A DNA stretch of 64,000 nt, taken from Halichondria panicea. Taxonomy: Eukaryota > Porifera > Demospongiae > Suberitida > Halichondriidae. Under the pieces are notes generated by a model, which was given only the letters and a program-made list of their open reading frames with translations, did no database searches and had not been told where the DNA came from. Position 1 is the stretch's first letter. Every line of letters starts with the position of its first letter. The position numbers and the translations under genes are program-made. The DNA is taken from contig NC_087377.1 in NCBI RefSeq assembly GCF_963675165.1, positions 9,007,122-9,071,121 on the forward strand. Reading direction: 5' to 3'. Positions 1 through 10,824 of the stretch are shown here, piece by piece.

Positions 1-3000
1 CGGCATGGCTGGGGATACTCTGAAAGTTGTCCTGGCATCTCTACAACCTGATTTAACTTATTGTTATTCCATTTACTTCAACCAAAGAGTACTATCATTT
101 AAGGTGGTGGGAGTGTTCCGCTCAGGTGGGTCTTGTATAAGTATTGTTGATAATATCACACACATGCAGAATGTGATGCAGCTGATCTGTCAAGTCACAG
201 TGTGTTACAATCCTCAGAGGTGTGTTTATTAGATGGTTTTGCTGGTGGTATCACGATCCCTAGTGGACGTGTGTGCTACACTGGGACAGTCCTTGGAGCC
301 CAACACACGGCACAATCTTTCTGCAACCAAGGTTACCAGCTCATCTCCACCTCCTCTCCATCCAGAGTGTGTCAGAGTGATGGCACATGGAGTGGAACTG
401 TTGCTCTGTGTGAACCTATACCATGTAAGTATAAAGAGAACAAGCTTTAGAACTTATTGTGTAGAGACTCTCGCTAATCCAGCTCTGTGGTCATCTTGAT
501 AATAACTGCCGTTTTGTTGGGCACGGATTGCTAGCTAGTATTAAGAATCCTAGATCCGCCACTGCTGACTTAATGAAAGCACCACAGGTGCTGATGCCTC
601 GGTGGAGATGCCAAAGCTACATAACATAAAGCTACATTTTTGCATTACACACACAAATGTAATAAATTTACTGCAGCAAACTCAAAGAGTGGGTAATGAT
701 TGGCCATGAATGTTGTTAAAACGATCGATGCCAAAAGTTTAAGTAATGCATGGCTGCCATCGACATCAGCAGAGCCTTGCAGCTCTCTTCTCACTCTTGC
801 AGCTACCAATAGCTAGCGTTCTAGTGCAGAGCTAACTACTAAGTAGAGTAGCAACACTCAGGTAAACAAGTTTGGCTGCGTGCTCTTCTGAAAAGGCTGC
901 AATGGCATCCCAAGTAAGCAAAACTAGGCATAACTTGAGAACGAAGCATTATTTTGCAAATGAACAAATGAAAACATGACTAGAAGCCTATAGAAACTCT
1001 TACTTGCACTTCATTGATCCTTGAGCAGCTGTAGCAGTCTACATATACACAGACATGCACACACACACACACCATACTGATAGATAGTGTACAAGGAAAG
1101 GGATTGGAAACGCATTATTTACTGACCTTAACTTGGATTACAGACCCTTCATTGCGGCGTAAATTTGAGGCCACATTGATATTAATTTTAACTATATTTT
1201 AAGCATAATGAGTGTGCCACAAGCTCAAGCTCAGGCTGGCTGTGGAGTACCTCAAGAAGCTCATACTGTGGACAGTGTAGTTAAAGCATAGATTGAACTC
1301 TTCAATCTATGGTTAAAGGATAAAGGCTTCATGATGGCATCCATATCAGCAAAAAAGCTAGATTTATTTTATTCACGACAAAAACACGTATTTATTATCT
1401 TACTGAACTAGAATCTTGACACTAATCATAAGCATGATAAGTGTATTGTACTCTAAGAATGTCATAATTATAATATTAAAGTGGTTGCAGAGAGAATTAA
1501 AAACAGTACAAGCAAAAATAAACACGTACATATATACTTAATATGAGGTGAGGTTACTACGTGTCTTATGGATACATTGTTGAATTCATGTCTTCCTTAC
1601 GGTGGCCCTGAGTGTTACTATTAGTTCACCTTAGCTACTTGATAGTTCGCCTACCTTAGCTACTTGATAGTTCAACTACCTTAAGTTTGTAGTTCAACAA
1701 CCTTAGCTACTTGATAGTTCGCCTACCTTAGCTACTTGATAGTTCGCCAACCTTAGCTACTTGATAGTTCACCTACCTTAGCTACTTCGAAACCTTTGAA
1801 CTGTATGTTAATGCTGCTGGAGCCATGCGACTCAATATAAATGAGAGCTCCATGTATATATACAGGTACTGAGGATTATCTGCAGCCGGTTAGTGCTACC
1901 CTATGGGTAACAGCAATGCAAGATGAGAGTACCACACTTGATTCATTTGGAAGTTACATGTTATTCACAATACTAGCTAGTCTAATAGCTTGGGGCAATA
2001 GAGCTAGGATTAAGATACGTTTACCTCCCCTCTGAGAAAAAATCTGGCCCCAGACTAATACAACACATGCAGTTCAAGTTGTTCACGTTTATATCTCCTA
2101 ATCCCATCGCAGCACAAGAATTCTGTACTATACAATGGTTCTGGTGTGGTACTCTAGTCTTGCATTGCTGTTAGATAAACCTCAGTACCTGTATACGTGC
2201 ATATGTAGCTCTCATTATTGATCTCTAGTCACTATGTACAGTACGGCTACAGCAGCATTAAATAGAATTAACATGCAGTTCAAAGGTCAACTGCGAAGTA
2301 GCTAAGGTAGGTGAACTATCAAGTAGCTAAGGTAGGCGAACTATCAAGTAGAACTACCCAGTAGCTAAGGTAGGTGAACTACCCAGTAGCTAAGGTAGGC
2401 GAACTATCAAGTAGAACTACCCAGTAGCTAAGGTAGGCGAAGTATCAAGTAGCTAAGGTGAACTAATAGTAACGCTCAGGGCCACCGTACTTCCTAGATG
2501 CTTTTGTTTTGTTGAGAGAGAGTGGGATCTGGTTGAGGAGGACTTGCACCTTTTATTACGAGCTTTTTCTTCACATCCTAAAAAGACAATTAATTAATCA
2601 CTTTAAAAAACATGATATAAAAGTTGTTGTAAATCACGATTGGATGCCCTGATCACTCCAAAATCATTTGCATACTACATTCTAGCATGAGTACTACAAT
2701 AATATAAAACAATACAGCTAATCTGCAAAAGTCTATTTGAGAAATAGCTTCCACAAAATTGTCACTATAGTACAACATTTTTTACTTAAAGCAGAGTGTA
2801 ACTCACTAATCTATGCAATATGAGGCTTATGCTATAACTATAGCTCTATTATGTAAGAACAAGATTCTCTCATGTAACCAATCCATAATACCTTACATTG
2901 AGCAATAGAGCTTCTGCAAACAACTCACCCTAACTTTCAAGGTTTAAAAACACTTTTTGGGGTGCTACCATTGGAAAGCTTATGTTTTTATGTACCCAAA

Positions 3001-6000
3001 GAGCTTACTTGATTGGCTTGAACGCTGAAAGAATGATCTTGAAGTCCAAAAATATAGCTCAAAAAACAACAAATGACCTTTTGACTAACAATGAACAGCA
3101 TTAAAAATCGTAAGTAGGATTGTACCATCCAAACTTCTGTTGAAAACATTGGTGCATGCACATGATGCGTTTCCAATCCGTTTCCTTTGCTATCTATGCA
3201 CACACACACACACTGTCATATACCTTGCTTGCGCATGCGCACCGAGGTATAAATATGCACCAACTAATTCAGTTCAGAACATCTTTCAAATCTCAGTAAA
3301 TCTGTACAAGAGTATAGATAATAGCTGGCCAGTTTTAGCCTCGTCACCGCGCCTATTTCCACCTATAAGTAATTATGGTCTAGCGATGACACAATTAAGG
3401 TACATGCAGAAAAGAACCTCGATTATCCAGCCCTCCATTATCCAGAACCTCAATTATCTGGCTTGGAAGTTTCTTTTTAATTAATTCAGAAAATGGGCGT
3501 GTCCCTGAAATGCGCATGCGCATTGCAGCTGTTACTATGGATACAGGTCTGCTTATCCTCTGCGCATGCGCAGAAAGCCATGCAGCACTGCTGTTTATCA
3601 AAAGTGGGTGGATCTAGGCGTGGTTTATCTATTTAGTTATCTGGCCTGCCTCTGGAACCAAGGTGTCCGGATAATCGAGGTTCTACTGTATGTACATAAC
3701 ACATCATCTGGTCATTGTATCTTGCAAATCTGATTGGACACGACATCTGAGAAACAAGAAAAGTTGCTCATCTATTTATATCAGAGTTATTTGGAGCACT
3801 CTGCGAAATTTTAGTTTCTCGAACTTGTGAAGAAAGCGCTATACGGTATTGTAGACAATACTATAGTTTAACTATACTTTCTTTTCACATAGTTCCAAGT
3901 TGGGTTATAGCTGTCTGTATAAGTGATGTTGTCCTCTCCTTTGCTATTGGAATTGTTGTGGGAATATTGCTCACTCATTTTTGTGGGATATTCGTACAAG
4001 GAATTCGACAAAGTAAGTCAATGAATAACCCAGCCTACAGAAAAAGTGCATGTAGATCTATTGTATACGCTCATTGTAGGAAAGTGTGGCACTCTACTGT
4101 TGGTCATTTTTCTTATAATCGTGTTTGGTCTTGGAATTGGTATTCTCATTGGCTACTGCTGTGTGAAGAACAAGAAAGGTGTGTTGTGTATACTGATACA
4201 ATTGCTTGTTGACTAGCAGACTAAGCTGTGACAGGCTCTGGGAAAACCTGACATTTGGAGCAGACTAAAATTTCGTTGATTAATGTACCAAGTGATAGAG
4301 CAGAGCATTGCCTACATAATGATATGCTTAGTGTTCACATACCTAGTTTCATACCCGAGTTATGCGCGTTAGAAACTTGAAGCTGTAAAATGTAGTATCA
4401 AGAAAAACGCCTCTCAAAGATTGCTCAATTAGGAAAAATAAGGTAATAGCGAAAGTTTGGATGAGGCGCTTCGATGGAAAGATTTGGATTTAGAGCATCA
4501 GATTTTACAGAGAGGTAGTAGAAGGACTATAGATACTTATACACCAATAACATTTTATTTTAGATTTTACACTGTAGGCACAAATTTAGCTATAGCTCAA
4601 TACCAAATTCTGCTACAAATCTCAGGTTTTCCCAGAGCCTGTCACAGCTAATACTCGAGCCTACCACTTAAGGAATTTTAGTAAGTTTTGTTCTTGGTTC
4701 TCCTACTAGGAGTGCATGCATGAGGTAAGAACTCTTATTTGAGGTAAGGGTAGGTAATCTTATTTACGCCTGTGGTACACTATATAATCAGATAGGTAAG
4801 CTGCCATATTGCACTTTTATCATAATCCTTTTCACTGTATATACTTTAGAAACTCAGAAGAAAAAGTATAAAGGATCAGTCAAAGATGAAAATTCAAAAG
4901 GGTGAGAGTGAGTCGTAAAACCAGTGTATAATTTTATACTCTTAAGACATTTTACCAAACTCTTCCGCCATGTCTGACCAACCAAATTGTTAGAGCCACA
5001 TTTTTCTGGTTAATATGTACGCAAGAACTGCAGATTCTCTGTATTCCTGTCTGGGGAGGAATAGTGCATATAGCAGCGTGTGCGGTGCTTAGTTTTCTTG
5101 AATATAGCCAGAGTGTCATACAGGGGGAAGGGGGATCCTCTGGCTCAATCCCCCCCCCCAATTTGCATTCAGGTATACTAGTTGTATGACTGAGCATAGC
5201 CAGCTATAATTATATGTAACATAATTATACTAACAAGGTATTGAACATTGAAATCTTCTGGTAACTTTTAGACCCCTCCCCTCACTTCAAATGACACCCT
5301 GGAATATAATTATAGTTAGGCCATGCACTCCAAATGAGGGTGTACTTTAATCAGAGACTTCTGTGAATTATGTGTTCGCTGGATCATTATTCAATACCAT
5401 GAATATCATTATAAACATTCGATTTCATCGATGAATTTCATATAACAATCACAACAAAATCCCCAGCAGGAAACTACGGTCTGTCTCATTTGCAGTGGCC
5501 TTGTTATATCAGCTTTATTGGTTGGTTAGAGAGAAATTGAAAATGGAGTACCCTTTCCCGCGGTTCAATTGAGGCTGTCGTAAGCTGTAAGGGGTGTGGC
5601 TTTCGAGGTAGCCAAGCTGATGCCTATTTCTACACACCACTAGCAAATGTGCTCATTCTGTGCAGCTTACTTCTAGTTAAAGATCTATACCTATTTCAGA
5701 ATTTATCCTGCACGCTTACATGTTATAGCAATAAATACCCTAAAATAGCACTTTGAAGCGTCTCTACTGGGTGTGGTTAGTCATTAGCTAGTACCACACG
5801 TGGCTCACAGAATAGGGGTGTTATAAATTGCTGAGGAGATAATGTCTCGAGGAAACATAATTATTTCGAGCAAGTCACCCGGCAAACAATAGTCCTGAGA
5901 TAGTTTTCAAGGCCTCTGTGTAGAACTAATGTAAATGGTCACGTGCACTGTTTTCAATCTCTCTCTTCCTTTATCTATGGTTAAGCTATTAGTACTTGTG

Positions 6001-6426
6001 AGTGTCCTGTGTGGTCTTCAGTGTATATATATAGTCAGCTGTTATATTATATCTCCATGTTCGTCAACAGAAGCCTTACTGATTAGGCCATATTCCTGTC
6101 CACGCATTTAACTATACTTGTTTAAGCGTTGCACAAGGTTATAATTCAACAACTTTTTTTGCTAGCATTTTTTTTGCTAGCATTTTGATTGCCTGTGCAT
6201 AATTAATTGCAGGAGGTCTGATAAATTAACTGGAACTGAAATGAGCTCACCACCACCTGTGGTATACAAAGAGATTTTAGACCCCCTGGCTCAAGAAAAC
6301 CTTGCGTACAGCCATGTTCAACAATTACAGGCTCCACTTGAACAGAGAGGACCAGTATACGAGGACATTAAACCAGACCCCCACACTCAGGGGAACGTTG
6401 CTTATGGACATGTGCAATTTCATTAG
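1..6426 (+). CDS. 3' part of FN3-like/CCP transmembrane receptor with tyrosine-motif tail
   Basis: The gene enters from outside the window. Predicted exons are 1-125, 170-424, 3893-4012, 4080-4178, 4850-4901 and 6213-6426, all with GT-AG boundaries and matching phases. Exons 1-2 encode an FN3-like end and a CCP/sushi module (cysteines, SDGTWSG, CEP). Exon 3 and exon 4 each encode a hydrophobic membrane segment, the latter followed by CCVKNKK. Exon 5 is lysine-rich. Exon 6 is a cytoplasmic tail with tyrosines in VVYKEI, LAYSHV, PVYEDI and VAYGHV; three fit the ITIM consensus. The stop is at 6424-6426. The relative at 61-63 kb (-) confirms the extracellular order. Such a protein should be a surface receptor that can recruit SH2 proteins when phosphorylated; this role is inference. 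Two consecutive membrane exons are odd. The ligand is unknown. Confidence 0.8.
1093..3187. repeat. Inverted pair of short repeats, 2.1 kb apart
   Basis: A 23-bp word at 1093-1115 containing GGATTGGAAACGCAT recurs in inverse orientation at 3165-3187, differing at one base. Both copies lie close to CA-repeat tracts. A related arm occurs at 26943-26986 and a weaker one at 5957-5993. They may be ends of one transposon family, but no target duplication was found. Confidence 0.45.
1600..2487. mobile_element. Non-autonomous DNA element with repeat-built inverted arms, TA target duplication
   Basis: Both ends carry CGGTGGCCCTGAG inverted to each other, flanked by TA at 1598-1599 and 2488-2489. Inside each end are tandem copies of a unit of about 25 bp, CTTAGCTACTTGATAGTTC with short spacers. 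There are about seven on the left and about seven in inverse orientation on the right. The middle has no coding potential. TA duplication suggests mobilisation by a Tc1/mariner-type transposase. The arms could form a very long stem. Confidence 0.75.
3403..3688. mobile_element. pogo/Tigger-like MITE
   Basis: The right end is the inverse of CAGTAGAACCTCGATTATCC, the classic pogo/Tigger terminus, and the left end carries GAACCTCGATTATCCAG. TA dinucleotides flank the element at 3401-3402 and 3689-3690. The length of 286 bp leaves no room for a transposase. Palindromic TGCGCATGCGCA words occur inside and just upstream. Confidence 0.75.
4225..4648. mobile_element. MITE with TAA target duplication
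   Basis: The ends are near-perfect inverted repeats of about 45 bp beginning GCTGTGACAGGCTCTGG. TAA at 4222-4224 and 4649-4651 forms the 3-bp target duplication, as in PIF/Harbinger elements. It lies in the intron between the second membrane exon and the lysine-rich exon of the receptor. No coding capacity. Confidence 0.75.
4902..6212. other. Last intron of the receptor gene
   Basis: This 1.3-kb intron contains a C-run near 5150, a repeat arm near 5957-5993 shared with 26943-26986, and otherwise unremarkable AT-rich DNA. No exon, RNA gene or complete transposon was recognised. Confidence 0.5.
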
Positions 6427-6536
6427 CTCCAAGCGGCATACAATGAATTATAGTGTTTTAGAGTAAAATTAGTATCAGTTTTATGTAATTAGTGTCAGTT
6501 TTTTTATCCTCCCTGTGTAAATCTCATGCATGGTTC

Positions 6537-6542
6537 AATAAA
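6537..6542 (+). terminator. Polyadenylation signal AATAAA
   Basis: AATAAA lies 111 bases after the receptor stop codon, in an AT-rich 3' UTR. This is a normal distance for the poly(A) signal of the gene ending at 6426. Confidence 0.6.
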
Positions 6543-6830
6543 CTTATATTCATGCACTATAATCACTACATTACTAACTACAAGCTAGTGCTAGATATAA
6601 AACGCTAGTCTTAAAATATACACAAATTGCGAGCACAGATATAAACGTTACATTTGTGGGTCTCGAACACCTGCACAGGACAATATTAGAAAAGTGTGTA
6701 CCTTATGGCCTTGGCTTTAGTGAACAAATGTAGCACCTAGAATATTGTGTTCGACCTAATGTCCATGCAGTGTGCATATCGTGTAACTGGGGGATATATT
6801 ATATTTGGAGAATAAGCCATTTGAACTAAC

Positions 6831-7148
6831 TTGGCGCTTTTTAATTTGGCGTCTCTGGCGTGGCTATAGTACAGCAATGACGCGCGTGTCCACTGGAAAA
6901 CTTTAATTTGGCGATTTAAAATTTCAGTTTCAGTAAAATTTGCCAAATTAAAACACCCGCCAAATTTTTCAGTTCTACAATAATGTGGTAGATTTAGGAT
7001 ATGATAAGACCTTCCCTTCATCTGTTTTCTTAGAATTGTACTTTTTAACTCGTGACTCGTAATTATTGCTCCCTTTAATTTGGTCGTTTTAAATTTAGCG
7101 ATTTTCAGTATAATTTGCCAAATCGCCAAATTAAAACATTCGTCAAAT
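6831..7148. repeat. TTTGGCG-rich MITE pair
   Basis: Two related blocks (about 6890-6985 and 7075-7148) share CAGTATAATTTGCCAAAT-like and CCAAATTAAAAC words in direct orientation. Each is partly palindromic around TTTGGCG/CGCCAAA. A third, more decayed copy lies at 8436-8525. A long open frame across this region on the minus strand is a by-product of the repeat and is not called as a gene. Confidence 0.5.
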
Positions 7149-8561
7149 TTTCCCGTTATATACAATATCCCTTCGCTATGTGTGGTAGCAGAGTCTGCAT
7201 GGAAGGCATTCAACGTACTACATTTTGTATATACATCTGTAAATAAATTATTACAGCATTTAGCTTTTGAAGACCACTATTGCAATGTATACACATCGAT
7301 CTATATTCTCAAGCGTTGTTGAACCAAATTACCCATGCATGCAGCCATGCACTGTGTAATTATGTAATAGGTATAACTGCTGCCCAAAAATTAGTGTATA
7401 TAGATGATGATTACATAATTATTAGGAGCGGTTTCCTTATGACCTGGGGCTCAAAGTTCTGAATTTAAATAGCAGAAAAGAATTAACGTGCATACTGCAT
7501 AGCTTTCCTCGTTCCATTAGGAATTTGCCATGCATTGAACGTATGTTATGCATGCATGCACGTATGTTTATGGTTGCATTCATTTTCTTATGATTTTGCT
7601 GAAAGCTAACATTCAAGTTTGCTTAGCAAATGTATAATTATTATTGTTGTCTGAATAACATGATAAACATGAAGGCTTTTATAGTTATGTGTTTTCATAA
7701 ATTCTTGTCAATAACAGGCCACATAGGAAATATCTCATAATTATATATCCATATACATCGTAATACAGTAGACTTTCGATAATCTAGCTCTCTGAATTAC
7801 GGTCACCTCGATACACCAGTCGTTTCGTTTGGCACAGATTGGCAGTTGCTATTCCGTATTATTCTGGCTGCCCCAAACTATATAGAGTTTTAATTTATTA
7901 TAATAGAGCATCATTTAAAAAGTGCGTTCTACATTACTGAGCTGTAAAATACAAAACATTAATTTTAAGAAAGAGCGGCAAAATCAGTCATTAGATTCGA
8001 GGCACTGAGGGACCGCTATATTTAGCCGCGGCTATTTTCTGAAATACATGCAGTCACCTCGCTATATATTGCGGCCAAACTTCAAGGGTGACCAAATTAA
8101 CGAGAATTTACAACATAAGAATTTGCAAGACACCTGGAGCTTACATCACTACACCAATAAACTATGACTGGATCATCATTATTTTAAGTATAATAATTTT
8201 ATCATCACACTCTCCTTGTACCAGGTAAAGATTACATGTGACGTATATAATTTCTGAATGATTAGACAGTTCTACTATTTCATGTAAGTAATGAATCATT
8301 CACTTACTCCCTCCATCGCACTCCATGACCCACTGATTGGCAATGACGGATTGGAACAGACAACGGATCCATTGGGTTGAGTCAGTACAAGGGCTGAGAA
8401 AAAGTATTACCTTAAGGACACTATTTTAAACGGGTACTAAATTTGGCGGTTTGGAGACCTACCAATTTGGCAGGTACTAATTTTAGCTATTTCATAATTC
8501 AGTTTCCAAATTTTTTAATTAGCGATAGGAATAATTATCACACACAATTGAATTGAATGAA
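7149..8561. other. Intergenic DNA with repeat remnants only
   Basis: No gene was recognised. A lone pogo-like end, TACAGTAGACTTTCGATAAT, starts near 7764 with no partner. TTTGGCG-type repeat remnants lie near 8436-8525. GCATGCATGCA palindromes occur at about 7548-7562. Confidence 0.5.
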
Positions 8562-8790
8562 TTAGCTAGTGTCACAAACAATGCATTCAAAAGGGTCCTC
8601 TGGTGGTAAAACAGTTGTTCCATCCAATAGTCCTGATATGCCAGCCTTCATCCATCCATTATATATGACTTTTCTTCCTTTCTCAGTTGAAAAGAAGTTA
8701 TACAAGTTAACTAACCATTGGGCATGGAGTGGTTTAATCACTGAAAGACGAAAGTCAACTTCAACATCTTCAAGATTCATTTCAGAGTCT
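8562..8790 (-). pseudogene. C-terminal fragment of a pogo/CENP-B-like DDE transposase
   Basis: The minus strand encodes a 72-residue fragment with KPLHAQWLVNLYNFF, KVIYNGWMKAGI and PEDPFE, a pattern typical of the end of the DDE_1 (jerky/Tigger/pogo) transposase core. A stop codon lies in frame just upstream (about 8808) and no HTH or catalytic Asp is nearby, so it is a dead fragment. It may derive from the same superfamily as the pogo-like MITEs at 3.4 and 7.8 kb. Family assignment is from pattern memory. Confidence 0.6.
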
Positions 8791-8952
8791 AGTTGATCAA
8801 GAGCTCAATTCTGATGATAATTCAGATATGGAAATATAGATCTAGATCATACAAGAATACACTACTAAACTAGTACTATACTGTACGTACATATACATGT
8901 ATTATATTTGTTGTACTAGACCTATAATGATAGCTAATAGACTATACTGAAC

Positions 8953-9008
8953 ACGCCTACTATTCATAAATTTTCACGGTACAGGCTCAATCCGCGAAAA
9001 CCGCGAAC
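8953..9008. repeat. Truncated copy of the CGTATAGCGGG MITE
   Basis: The segment containing CACGCCTACTATTCA, CGGTACAGGC and AAAACCGCGAAC matches the right part of the complete element at 37081-37383. It stops abruptly where the Gypsy element begins, so the retrotransposon probably landed beside or in this older MITE. Confidence 0.55.
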
Positions 9009-9081
9009 AGAAGAAGACTATCTCCTTTTAGAGGACTAGCACTGAAGAAACCTCCACGCAAAGACGTGTGCAGTACACATC

Positions 9082-10330
9082 ATGGATTCTCCGACGATGG
9101 AAGAAATAGAAGAAGTAGTGGTAGCTACCTACAGGATTTTCTCTGACCAGACCTGTGCCCCTGAGCTCGCGGAAGCTGACCATACCTGTGATCAAGGGAC
9201 TGCCTGACACTGGATCAAAGGAGGAGACAATCCTAATGATAGAGGGAAAGCTGGTAGACGAGGGACGTGGTACTCCTGACGTTCAGGTGGCAATGGAGGC
9301 CCCTGAAGATCCCCAGAAGATTGTGCTGCAGCTGCTGGATGCCGAAGATGCCTTCCTCCGGATCGGACTGCAGAGAGCTGGGAGACACGGATGATGGTGA
9401 GATGATGGTGAAACTGAGGGAGAAGAAGGTCATGAGGATCCCACACTGGAGCAGACAGAACAGGCTCCTCACGGAGGAGGTAAGCTCCATGAGAACGAAG
9501 TTACAGAACGTTAATGTACGAATGAAAGATTTGTGGAAAGCTAATTGTTCGCTAGCTAGAGAATTTGAAGAGGTGGTGCAATGTAAAGATGATGAAATAG
9601 CCGAGCTAAAACGTCAGTTAGCAAATACGAGCATTGTAGTACCTACGTTGAGGGAAACGGCCCCTGAATTTATGCATGGTACAATTACTGATGTTAATGA
9701 TGTTACTACCGGGGGAATTGCCCCAGTAGAACGGACAGTGAGTGGTGCTAGACGTGGTAGAGCACCGCCAGTAGATCCCTATTCCGGGGAAGATGAGTGT
9801 GTCCGGCTAGACGACTGGCTGCCTGCCCTGACCCAAGCGTCAACCTGGAATCAGTGGACCGAGGAGGACCAGTTGATCCAACTAGCTGGACACCTGAGGG
9901 GGCGTGCCCTTCAGGAGTGGACAAGTAGACCTACACCACTGCTATAGGTAGAACGTTTAGATCCTGGTGGGCGAATGTTAGCTGTCCAGGACTTCCGTCA
10001 TGCCTCACAAAAGACTGTAGCCGAATTTATCCGTAGGCTAGAAAGGCACTTTAGAGTGGCCTATGGCAGAGATGGTTTGGGTAGCGAAACCAGAAATACG
10101 TTATTACATAGTCAGCTTCAGGAGGGACTAAGACTCGAGCTGATGAGAGCCCCGCCTGTATCCGGTGCGGAAACCTACCCAACCTTATGTCTAGCTGCTA
10201 AAAACGAGGAACGTCGTATTGCAGAGAATAAAAAACGACAGCTATATCTAGTGGCAATCAGCCACGGAATCTCACTAGCCTCCCTAACCAGCCTCGGAAT
10301 CCCGATGGCCCCAGCCAGATGAATAGGAGA
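9082..10330 (+). pseudogene. gag: Ty3/Gypsy gag (decayed)
   Basis: Gag forms the retrotransposon particle. Three adjacent frames cover it: an N-terminal acidic part from the ATG at 9082, a coiled-coil-like middle (residues rich in E, K, L with KDDEIAELKRQLA), and a retrotransposon-gag core (DDWLPALTQASTW, HLRGRALQEW, then a C-terminal helical part ending EERRIAENKKRQ). Frame changes occur near 9390 and 9950. No CCHC knuckle was identified; the downstream basic stretch at 10319-10513 could be its degraded remnant. No env gene and no recognisable 5' LTR were found, so the copy may be 5' truncated. Confidence 0.65.
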
Positions 10331-10499
10331 AGCAGACCTTTTAACCAGAGCCCCAGAAATAAACTAACATGCTTTGCAAACGAATGCAAGAAACCTAGAA
10401 CAGAGAGTAGGGGCAGAACTATACCTAAGTCAACTTACAGGAGTGCCAAACAAGTTAGATCTGATGACCTGAGACCGGCTAGATTATCTCTTGTAGTGA

Positions 10500-10824
10500 A
10501 GACGAGGACATAAGAGACATCAAGAAAGTAGACGGAGGAAGTGATCCCAAGTGTGTCACAGTGTTGTTGCAAGGAGTACCTGCCACAGGCCTCATAGATA
10601 GCGGGGCGGACATTACCATAATGGGTGGTGAACTATTTAAAACAGTAGCTGTAGCAGCTCTGCAGAAGGCGGACAAGACACCGAAGACGTACGACCAGAG
10701 AGTATTCTCCCTGGATGGATGCCTCGTTTTGTCAATCGAGTTTGATGGCAAGAGCCTCACTACCCCAGTATACCTGAAAATGGACTCCCCCGATGGCTTG
10801 CTACTATCAGAAGGCGTGTGCCGG
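10500..10824 (+). pseudogene. pol: Ty3/Gypsy aspartic protease segment of pol
   Basis: The reading frame carries the retropepsin active-site motif LIDSGAD, followed by ITIMGGELF and the flap-like DGCLVLSIEFDG region, ending in LLLSEGVC. This enzyme cleaves the Gag-Pol polyprotein. The frame is cut after CCGG at 10821-10824 by the DNA element 10825-11877. The expected continuation (QLGI...) resumes immediately after that element. Confidence 0.8.

Larger units (their letters stand above)
425..3892. other. Large intron of the receptor gene, filled with repeats
   Basis: This 3.5-kb intron separates the CCP exon from the first membrane exon. It holds the TA-flanked element at 1600-2487, a pogo-like MITE at 3403-3688, CA repeats near 1058-1072 and 3198-3211, and an inverted pair of short repeats at 1093 and 3165. 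No further receptor exon was recognised in it. Confidence 0.6.

Noticed and set aside
2496-2579. Possible short minus-strand exon after TTTTTAG, ending in a stop
   Set aside because: No partner exon and no family match; too short to support.
6737-7213. Open frame of 158 codons on the minus strand
   Set aside because: It lies over TTTGGCG-type MITE repeats, has no domain and mirrors repeat sequence; not a gene.
7766-7790. Second pogo-like element
   Set aside because: Only one end found, with no inverted partner.
9000-9080. Gypsy 5' LTR
   Set aside because: No matching 3' copy with TG...CA ends was found.
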